8,573 nucleotides of DNA from JBBQHM01 sp038323965 (GTDB lineage: Bacteria > Verrucomicrobiota > Verrucomicrobiia > Chthoniobacterales > UBA10450). Made by a program: the position numbers and the translations under genes. Location: the NCBI GenBank assembly GCA_038323965.1, contig JBBQHM010000094.1, forward strand, positions 1 through 8,573, in the 5' to 3' direction. The number at the start of each line of letters is the position of its first letter. Position 1 is the stretch's first letter. The notes below the pieces were generated by a model. That model made no database searches. It was not told the DNA's origin and saw nothing but the letters and a program-made list of their open reading frames with translations. Shown piece after piece: positions 1 through 5,323 of this stretch.

Positions 1-486
1 GTGCGAAACGTCGGCGTCATCGGATGGCTGGTCGACGAATTCGCTGAGCGCGAACCCGCATTTTTGCAGGACGCGAATTGAGGCGAGGTTGTGTTTCGCC
101 ACGCCGGCGTGAAGCGGCCGGGTTTGCTCCAGGCGGAGGAAGGCGGTGAGCGCCTCGGTCGCCACGCCGCGGCCCCAGCAGGCGCGGTCGGTCCAGTAGC
201 CGACCTCTCGCGTCCCTTCCAACGTCCAGCTGACAATGTAACCGGCTACCACATTTACGGGCGAGCAATCCGCTGAAACGGCGGATGCGACAACGATCGT
301 TTTTTTCAGGCTCGTCTCGTCCGCCAGGATCTTCGCCCAATGCTGATCGAACGCGGCCCGATCGCGCGAATGGAATTCGACCATCGCCACCGCCACGGGA
401 TCTCGTTGATGCTCGAAGAACAGCGGCAAGTCATCGGCTTCGACATCGCGTAACCAGACCTGATCCGACTTAAACCTGGGAGTCAT
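1..486 (-). CDS. GNAT-family N-acetyltransferase (RimJ/RimL-like), C-terminus cut by window edge
   Basis: Reading the minus strand from ATG at 486 gives 162 uninterrupted codons to the window edge; no stop is seen, so the extreme C-terminus is missing. Family members are usually about 165-180 residues, so probably only a few residues are lost. The acetyl-CoA-binding motif A is visible at about residues 94-112 (EVGYWTDRACWGRGVATEA), including the pyrophosphate-loop pattern WGRGVA. The typical motif B follows at about 131-145 (KHNLASIRVLQKCGF). GNAT proteins of this type transfer an acetyl group from acetyl-CoA to an amine, often a protein N-terminus or a small molecule; the substrate cannot be read from the sequence. 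The protein looks cytosolic, with no signal peptide or membrane segment. The frame stays open upstream of the ATG to a stop near 553, but the ATG fits the usual start of the family. No clear Shine-Dalgarno is seen. It is divergent from the flavoprotein gene at 618. Confidence 0.85.
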   Translation of the reverse strand, partial: MTPRFKSDQVWLRDVEADDLPLFFEHQRDPVAVAMVEFHSRDRAAFDQHWAKILADETSLKKTIVVASAVSADCSPVNVVAGYIVSWTLEGTREVGYWTDRACWGRGVATEALTAFLRLEQTRPLHAGVAKHNLASIRVLQKCGFALSEFVDQPSDDADVSH

Positions 487-533
487 CAAGCCAGGAAAAA
501 TCGCAAGGTTATCAACCGTGGCATCGCGCAAGA

Positions 534-605
534 ATGTCAGGCGGCGGATTCAGCGACAAGCGCGCGATCAAAAAGAGGCGCGAACTTCGTCTGAAGTTTG
601 ATTAA
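534..605 (+). CDS. possible 23-residue basic small ORF (doubtful)
   Basis: An ATG at 534 opens a 23-codon frame ending in TAA at 603-605, twelve bases before the ATG of the FMN reductase gene and in the same frame as it. The peptide is strongly basic in its middle (DKRAIKKRRELRLK). I see no ribosome binding site before it and recognise no family. It could be a leader peptide, a remnant or chance. The only supporting signs are the clustered basic residues and the position just ahead of a gene. Confidence 0.15.
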   Translation: MSGGGFSDKRAIKKRRELRLKFD

Positions 606-617
606 GCTGTGTTGGTT

Positions 618-1145
618 ATGCCGAAATATCTTGTCGTCAGCACGAGCGGAAACACTGACAGCAACAGCCGCAGGATGGGACGCGCCGCCTTTCGTCACCT
701 GGAGAAGCTGGGCGTCGATTGCGAGTGGCTCGATCTCAGCGAGCTGGACCTTCCGCTCTGCGATGCGGATTCGTGTTACTCCAATCCCGGCGCGCAAAAG
801 CTGAGCAAAGCGGTGTGGGCAGCTGACGGCATTCTCGTGGCGGCGCCAGTTTATAACTACGACGTGAGCGCGGCGGCGAAGAACATGATCGAGCTGACGG
901 GTAGCGCGTGGGAGGACAAGGTGGTCGGGTTCCTCTGTGCCGCCGGCGGAATGAGCAGCTACATGTCGGTGATGGCGTACGCGAACAGTCTGATGCTGGA
1001 CTTCCGGACGGTGATCATCCCGCGTTTTGTCTATGCGACCGGCGATGCTTTTAATGGCGACGATCTGCACGAGCCGAAAGTAATCGAGCGCGTGCAGCAA
1101 GTGGCGGCAGAGCTGGTCAGGTTTACGACGGCACTGCGGGGATAG
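618..1145 (+). CDS. NADPH-dependent FMN reductase-like flavoprotein (flavodoxin fold)
   Basis: This 175-residue protein is predicted to bind FMN and reduce flavin, quinone or a similar acceptor with NAD(P)H in the cytosol. The N-terminus has a beta strand and phosphate-binding loop (VSTSGNTDSNSRR, residues 7-19). APVYNYDVSAAAKNMIEL (76-93) is the family's flavin-ring-binding segment, normally of the form PxYN...LKNxID. The glycine pair after the next strand (AAGGMSSY, 108-115) is also typical. The length matches the family, about 170-190 residues. I chose ATG at 618 because the next upstream candidate, GTG at 609, adds only three residues ahead of the conserved first strand. The Shine-Dalgarno is weak. 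The gene converges on the PAS-protein gene with a 40-bp gap. The physiological substrate is not determinable; quinone, azo-compound and chromate reductases share this fold. Confidence 0.85.
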   Translation: MPKYLVVSTSGNTDSNSRRMGRAAFRHLEKLGVDCEWLDLSELDLPLCDADSCYSNPGAQKLSKAVWAADGILVAAPVYNYDVSAAAKNMIELTGSAWEDKVVGFLCAAGGMSSYMSVMAYANSLMLDFRTVIIPRFVYATGDAFNGDDLHEPKVIERVQQVAAELVRFTTALRG

Positions 1146-1170
1146 TCTCGGAAGGAATTTTCCCGAAGCT

Positions 1171-1184
1171 CGCCCCCTAGGGCG
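1171..1184. terminator. short GC-rich hairpin between convergent genes (possible terminator)
   Basis: The 40-bp gap between the two converging stop codons holds a perfect 5-bp stem, CGCCC/GGGCG, around the loop CCTA. It is placed where a shared terminator would be expected. No U-run follows it on either strand, so intrinsic termination is not well supported. Confidence 0.2.
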
Positions 1185-1185
1185 G

Positions 1186-2025
1186 TTACGCGCCGTCCTT
1201 GAAGTGGCGCTTGCCTTTCAAAGCCTTCGCATATTCGTCGCGGCTTAAAATGTTTTCGTCGAGCTGCATGTCGGTGCGGCAGAAGGACTCGAACCACGCG
1301 CGCACTTTCTCGCCATCGCGGATGACTTCTTCGGTGAGGTAGTTCGCATCGATGTTGATGCAGACGGCGCCGACGACGCCGTATTCCTTTCGGATGATCG
1401 GGATGGTGGTGCACTTAAAACGACGCGAGCCGATGTTCAGCTCGTAGTTCAATTTATCCTCGTGCAGGATCTGCCGCTTTTTTAGGTCGATGACGAGACT
1501 GGTGGTACCGTCACGCAGATGGCGGCCGGTGACGTTGTTCTCCAAAGCGACGAGGGATTGCGATGGGTTCGAGAGATCGTGCAGGAGAATCTCGATGCCG
1601 GTGTTCGGAAATGATTTGCCGACGAGCCGCACGATACGCGCGAAGTTTTCCAGATACTCGCCGGTGTCGTCAGCAATCTTGCGGCCTTCGTATTTATCGA
1701 AGAGCCGCGCGTAGACTTTTTGCTCGGTCAACTCGAGCTGCGTCCGGACATTATTCTGCTCACCGATAAAGATGAGCTGGCGCGCGGCGGTCGGGTCGGT
1801 GTTACGCAGGAAATAATGCATCCCGAGCCGGAAGTTATTCAGGCTGAACTCGGGGAAGTTGTCGCGATTTACGGTGTACGGATAAAAGTCGTACTCCTCG
1901 AGACGGCGACCGAAACGTTTTCGCTCCTTGTATTTTCCCCAGAGGAATCCCGCGCTGAGCAGGATCGCCGACGCGATCACGGAGGCGATGACGTTGATCG
2001 TGATGTCGCTGCTCAGGCCGTGCAT
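1186..2025 (-). CDS. membrane-anchored YheO-like PAS-domain protein, no HTH
   Basis: This 279-residue protein has one N-terminal hydrophobic segment (about residues 10-30) followed by basic residues (KYKERKR), which suggests a single membrane anchor with the rest in the cytosol. Residues about 127-230 match the YheO-like PAS domain: EILLHDLSNPSQSLVALENN, then the VTGRHLRDG turn, an NYELNIGSRRFKCTTIPI strand pair and GVVGAVCINIDANYL. Classical YheO-type regulators follow this domain with a helix-turn-helix; here only about 50 charged residues follow, with no recognisable HTH. Residues about 60-125 are probably helical and I do not recognise them. The likely role is sensing a small ligand or redox state and passing it to an unknown partner; direct DNA binding is unlikely. 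The start at 2025 is supported by AGGA five bases upstream. It begins 43 bp after the nuoN stop on the same strand, so it may share the nuo transcript. Confidence 0.75.
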   Translation of the reverse strand: MHGLSSDITINVIASVIASAILLSAGFLWGKYKERKRFGRRLEEYDFYPYTVNRDNFPEFSLNNFRLGMHYFLRNTDPTAARQLIFIGEQNNVRTQLELTEQKVYARLFDKYEGRKIADDTGEYLENFARIVRLVGKSFPNTGIEILLHDLSNPSQSLVALENNVTGRHLRDGTTSLVIDLKKRQILHEDKLNYELNIGSRRFKCTTIPIIRKEYGVVGAVCINIDANYLTEEVIRDGEKVRAWFESFCRTDMQLDENILSRDEYAKALKGKRHFKDGA

Positions 2026-2028
2026 CGT

Positions 2029-2032
2029 TCCT
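2029..2032 (-). promoter_or_regulatory. ribosome binding site of the PAS-protein gene
   Basis: On the minus strand the bases before the ATG read TTAGGAACG. The AGGA core lies at a plausible, slightly short spacing from the start. It is the clearest Shine-Dalgarno in the window and supports ATG at 2025. Confidence 0.5.
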
Positions 2033-2068
2033 AACTATAAGACGTGCGCGGAAGTTGCGAGCCTGTTG

Positions 2069-3526
2069 TTACGGCAGCGCGACGAGGATGCGCTCGGCAA
2101 GTGTGCCGGGCATAATGCCGAGGAAAATAACGAGCGCAGCCAGCGTTGCGACGGAGATGCGTTGCAGCAGGCTCACCTCGGGGATCGCGGAGCGCGGACG
2201 AGATTCGCCGATGAAAATCTCTTTCAGGACGACGAGATAGTAATAGAGCGAGATGAGGCTGCCGAAGAGTGCGAGGGCGACGAGCCAGAGAAGACCATGG
2301 TCCGTGCCACTGCGCATGGCCACGCTGAAGAGGTAGAATTTGCCAAAGAATCCGGCTAATGGCGGCAGGCCCGCGAGCGAGAGCATGAAGATCGCCATGC
2401 AGCCCGCGAGTAACGGTGAACGCGTGCTAAGCCCGGCGAAGTTCTCGATTTCGTCGCCGCCGGTATCGCGTTGCACAAGCGCAACGACGCCAAATGCGCC
2501 GACCAGGGTGAACGCGTAGATCGTTGTGTAGAATAGAGTCGCGGAGAATCCTTCGCGTCCGCCTGCGATCAGTCCGAGCAGGGTGTAACCAGCATGTGCT
2601 ACTGCCGAGTAGGCGAGCAGACGGCGGACATTCGATTGCGCAAGCGCGACCAGGTTGCCGATGACGATAGATAACGCGGCGAGTGCCGCCAGCACAGGCG
2701 ACCAGCCGGCCACCATCGCGTGCCAGCCTGCGCTGCCATGCAAAGGTCCGAAGGCGACCAGCACGATTTTTCCAAGCACGACGAATGCTGCGACTTTCGA
2801 TCCGGACGCGATGAAGGCTGCGGAAGGAATTGGCCCACCCTGATACGCGTCGGGCGCCCAAAGATGGAACGGCGCGGCGGCGATTTTAAAGGCGAAACCT
2901 ATGAGAGTCATGACTACCCCGACCAAAAGAAGCGGCTCGATGGCTTGAGTGGTCAGCTTATGACCAATGGCGGCAATCGCGGTAGTGCCGCACATCCCAT
3001 AGACAAGGCTTAGCCCGAAGAGAGTAAAGGCGCTGGCCGTGCTGCCGAAGAGGAAATACTTCAGGCCCGCTTCCGACGAGCGCAGGTCGGTTCGATCGAA
3101 AGCGGTCAGCACATAAAGGGAAAGACCGGTGAGCTCGAGGGCGATAAAGATCATGAGCAACTCCTCGCTGCCGACGAGTAACATGAGTCCCACGGTCCCG
3201 AGCAGGATCATTCCGATGTATTCCGCTCCGTGCTCGGAGAAACGCGTTCCACGCGCGAGAATCACCGTAAAAAAAGAGAGCGCGAGGCAGATGGTCTTGA
3301 AGAGGGTGTTGAGGGGCGAGACAACGAGCATGGCATGGCCAAGCGCAGCGTTTGCAGGCGCCCCGAACTGCAACGATACGGCGGTCGAGATGAGTCCCAA
3401 TACCGCCAGGAGCGTCGCCATGCCAGCGCGCCTATTGTTCGTTAGGCCGACGGTAAGCACACCCAATGCCGTCACCGTCAGGATCGCCTCCGGCATTCCA
3501 AGTTTAAGGAACTGGAGATAGTTCAT
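2069..3526 (-). CDS. nuoN: NADH-quinone oxidoreductase subunit N (complex I membrane arm)
   Basis: NuoN is the antiporter-like subunit nearest the quinone-reducing end of complex I and translocates protons across the cytoplasmic membrane. The 485-residue protein has the normal length and is hydrophobic throughout, consistent with the 14-helix family fold. The expected buried charges are all present: Glu131 in TM5 (IALELTGLSLYVL), Lys214 in TM7 (GFAFKIAAAPFHLWAPDAYQ), Lys244 in TM8 (ASGSKVAAF) and Lys396 in TM12 (GFFGKFYLF). The NuoN-type terminal lysine in TM12, instead of the glutamate of NuoM, and the phrase SSEAGLKYFLFGS distinguish it from NuoM. Its ATG overlaps the nuoM2 stop as ATGA, with no good Shine-Dalgarno, so translational coupling is likely. 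It is the last nuo gene of the operon. Nothing in it looks degraded. Confidence 0.96.
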   Translation of the reverse strand: MNYLQFLKLGMPEAILTVTALGVLTVGLTNNRRAGMATLLAVLGLISTAVSLQFGAPANAALGHAMLVVSPLNTLFKTICLALSFFTVILARGTRFSEHGAEYIGMILLGTVGLMLLVGSEELLMIFIALELTGLSLYVLTAFDRTDLRSSEAGLKYFLFGSTASAFTLFGLSLVYGMCGTTAIAAIGHKLTTQAIEPLLLVGVVMTLIGFAFKIAAAPFHLWAPDAYQGGPIPSAAFIASGSKVAAFVVLGKIVLVAFGPLHGSAGWHAMVAGWSPVLAALAALSIVIGNLVALAQSNVRRLLAYSAVAHAGYTLLGLIAGGREGFSATLFYTTIYAFTLVGAFGVVALVQRDTGGDEIENFAGLSTRSPLLAGCMAIFMLSLAGLPPLAGFFGKFYLFSVAMRSGTDHGLLWLVALALFGSLISLYYYLVVLKEIFIGESRPRSAIPEVSLLQRISVATLAALVIFLGIMPGTLAERILVALP

Positions 3527-4998
3527 GGTTTCAAAAACCGCATGGCTTCGATGGCAGGCGTGATGCGGTCGAAGAGGAGCTTGGGATAGATTCCCACCGC
3601 GAGGGTCGAGAACATGAGCAGACCGGCGCCGAGTTTTTCCGGAAGCGTGATGGGTGGTAACTCGACGGCCGATGCCATGGACGACGGGGAGATCGTCCCG
3701 CCAGATGAACCCGTTTCGTTAAAGAAAGTCTTTTTCAGCGCGCGCAGGGTGAAGGCAGCGACCAAGACCATCCCCGCGCCGACGATCCACCCCGCCAGCG
3801 GATAAGCTTTCCACGTTCCAATGAGAATTGTGATCTCGGCCGCGAATCCGCTGAAGCCCGGAATGCCCATGGATGCGGCGGAGGCGACAACGAACGTGAA
3901 GGCCGCGAATGGCAGGGCTTGGGCGAGGCGCAATTCACCGAGAGCATCGAGGTCGCGCGTGTGCGTGCGCCGATAGATCATGCGGCCAGCGACGGCGAAA
4001 AGGAGCGCGCCGATCACGCCGTGCGAGAACATTTGCAGAACTGCGCCTGAAACTCCGAGTGCGTTGGCAGTCGCGAGCCCCAGGAGAACGAAACCCATGT
4101 GGCTGACGCTGGAATAACCGATGACAAACTTCAGGTCGCGCTGTCGCAGAGCGACCGCCGCGGCATAAACGATACCGATCACAGCGACGACGACGATCCA
4201 TTCGCGCCACATCTGGAATCCTTGTGGAAATAAATTAATCGCAACCCGCAGCGCGCCATACGCGCCAAGTTTCATCACGATACCCGCGAGCAGCATGGAA
4301 CCCGCGGTGGGCGCGGCGACGTGACCAGTCGGTGCCCAGGTGTGCAAGGGCCAGACGCCGGCAAGGATGGCGAAGCCAAGGAACAACACCGGGAACGCCC
4401 AGGTTTGTAGTTGTGGGCTGAATGGAAAGTGCGCGAGCTGCTGCAGATCGAGCGAACCACCCGCGACGTAGGCCGCAAGAATCCCGATGAACACGAGCGC
4501 GCCGCCGGCAAATGAATACAGGGTCAGTTTCATCGCGCCATATTCCTTGTTAGTGGAACCCCAGATCGCGATCAGAAAATATTTCGGGACGATGACGAGC
4601 TCATAGAAAACAAAGAGGAGGAACAGATCGGCGCTAAGGAAAACACCGTAGGAACCACCCACGACGAGAAGGAGCCAAAAAAAGAACTCGTTCGGCCGAG
4701 CATCGACGTCCCACGAGAAAAGCACCGCGCTGACGGCAGTAATGCCGGTCACAAGCGCCAGCGTCAGGCTGATGCCGTCGACGGCGAGATGATAGTTCAT
4801 CCCCAGCATCGGCACCCACCCGACTTGAGTGATGGTGATAAAGGGCGCGGACTTAATGTCGTCGCAAAAGAAGGCGCCGAGACTAATGCCGCACCCCGCG
4901 GCCGCGGTGACGAGCGCGATCCAACGCGCGCAGACTCGTGGCAGAAAGAGCAGCGCCACGGCTCCCGCAAACGTGATGTAAATCGTCCAGGCGATCAT
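3523..4998 (-). CDS. nuoM: NADH-quinone oxidoreductase subunit M, second divergent copy (NuoM2)
   Basis: This is a 491-residue antiporter-like complex I subunit of the NuoM family, predicted to have about 14 membrane helices. TM5 Glu133 (FYELVIVPKY), TM8 Lys243 (IVMKLGAYG) and TM12 Glu388 (GFSGFAAEITILIG) are kept. The TM7 lysine is not: where canonical NuoM reads AIKVPLFPFHTWLPDA, this protein reads AILAGVWPLHTWAPTG, with Leu212 at the lysine position and Thr in place of the conserved Asp. It also has a Ser/Gly-rich loop at about 428-448. Similarity to NuoM1 is limited to family motifs, so this is an old paralogue and not a fresh duplication. I chose ATG at 4998 because it starts directly at the first hydrophobic helix; the frame is open upstream for about 85 codons through inserted DNA, which has no NuoM-like sequence. 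No clear Shine-Dalgarno is present. Its stop overlaps the nuoN start (ATGA). Confidence 0.93.
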   Translation of the reverse strand: MIAWTIYITFAGAVALLFLPRVCARWIALVTAAAGCGISLGAFFCDDIKSAPFITITQVGWVPMLGMNYHLAVDGISLTLALVTGITAVSAVLFSWDVDARPNEFFFWLLLVVGGSYGVFLSADLFLLFVFYELVIVPKYFLIAIWGSTNKEYGAMKLTLYSFAGGALVFIGILAAYVAGGSLDLQQLAHFPFSPQLQTWAFPVLFLGFAILAGVWPLHTWAPTGHVAAPTAGSMLLAGIVMKLGAYGALRVAINLFPQGFQMWREWIVVVAVIGIVYAAAVALRQRDLKFVIGYSSVSHMGFVLLGLATANALGVSGAVLQMFSHGVIGALLFAVAGRMIYRRTHTRDLDALGELRLAQALPFAAFTFVVASAASMGIPGFSGFAAEITILIGTWKAYPLAGWIVGAGMVLVAAFTLRALKKTFFNETGSSGGTISPSSMASAVELPPITLPEKLGAGLLMFSTLAVGIYPKLLFDRITPAIEAMRFLKP

Positions 4999-5010
4999 CT
5001 GCTTCGGATT

Positions 5011-5138
5011 GGGGAGCGCACGCGCCCTCGCGTGCTGGTTTTGGCGCCTGGCCAAAACGATCTTTGGTTTGATGAGTTCAAAAAAAGTTCGCGACGGCGA
5101 GGGCGCCATCGCCAGCACGCGAGGCGCGTGCGCTCCCC
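5011..5138. repeat. 128-bp palindromic (MITE/REP-like) element inside the nuo operon
   Basis: Bases 5011-5047 and 5103-5138 form a long inverted repeat: both termini read GGGGAGCGCACGCGCC inward, followed by TCGCGTGCTGG, with one extra C in the left arm and a few mismatches near the inner ends. The roughly 55-base centre is not part of this stem. A second perfect hairpin sits at the inner edge of the left arm (GTTTTGGC at 5038-5045, GCCAAAAC at 5051-5058). In RNA the whole unit would fold into a long GC-rich stem. There is no transposase, so any movement would have been in trans. I associate this type of GC-rich palindrome with verrucomicrobial genomes, from memory only. It ends 12 bp before the nuoM2 start and could affect transcript stability or NuoM2 translation. 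Confidence 0.8.
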
Positions 5139-5312
5139 AAACAAAAGCTTTCCCACGCGCTCGCTCTTCAACACGCTCGAGAGCATCGCCACGCCTTGCT
5201 CGGTGAAGGCGGAGGGCAACGCGCGGTGCCCTCCCCAACTTGATATTCCACATTGGAAGATCAAACGCTCCGCCTCTTCGGCGTTTAGTTGGAACATGAT
5301 GTCGTTGCTCAT
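5139..5312 (-). pseudogene. ORF6N-domain DNA-binding protein remnant
   Basis: Minus-strand residues starting at ATG 5312 carry two signature blocks of the ORF6N domain: MFQLNAEEAERL (residues 6-17) and, after a shortened linker, ALPSAFTEQGVAMLSSVLKS (31-50). The domain is found in phage-related KilA-N-like regulators and in many chromosomal proteins of unknown role. Only the middle of the domain is present. The usual N-terminal part (the 'RDLAALYGV' region) is absent, and the sequence breaks off after SERV at about 5154, just before the palindromic element. The frame then runs on without homology to a stop at 4995. I read it as a dead fragment, brought in or left with the adjacent repeat. It contains a perfect 8-bp hairpin, GGAGGGCA/TGCCCTCC, at 5211-5234. 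Its 5' end lies 11 bp after the nuoM1 stop. Confidence 0.7.
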
Positions 5313-5323
5313 GGCGCTGAGTT

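Noticed and set aside
17..340. Minus-strand 107-codon open frame
   Set aside because: It is an out-of-frame shadow of the GNAT acetyltransferase, whose true frame runs to the window edge. The translation is Arg/Gly/Pro-rich low complexity.
507..517. Small dyad GGTT-ATC-AACC in the divergent intergenic region, considered as an operator
   Set aside because: Only four bases per arm with no flanking symmetry and no regulator gene adjacent; expected by chance.
537..1100. Long minus-strand open frame opposite the FMN reductase gene
   Set aside because: It is antisense to a gene with clear flavodoxin-fold motifs, and its own translation is His/Arg/Val-rich with no recognisable domain.
2026..2068. 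Possible promoter (TATAGT) between nuoN and the PAS gene
   Set aside because: A -10-like TATAGT is present, but no -35 match lies at 16-18 bp spacing, and it sits too close to the ribosome binding site to be convincing.
3527..3539. Five-bp hairpin (GGTTT/AAACC) directly before the nuoN start
   Set aside because: It is short, AT-rich and inside the nuoM2 coding region; it probably arises by chance.
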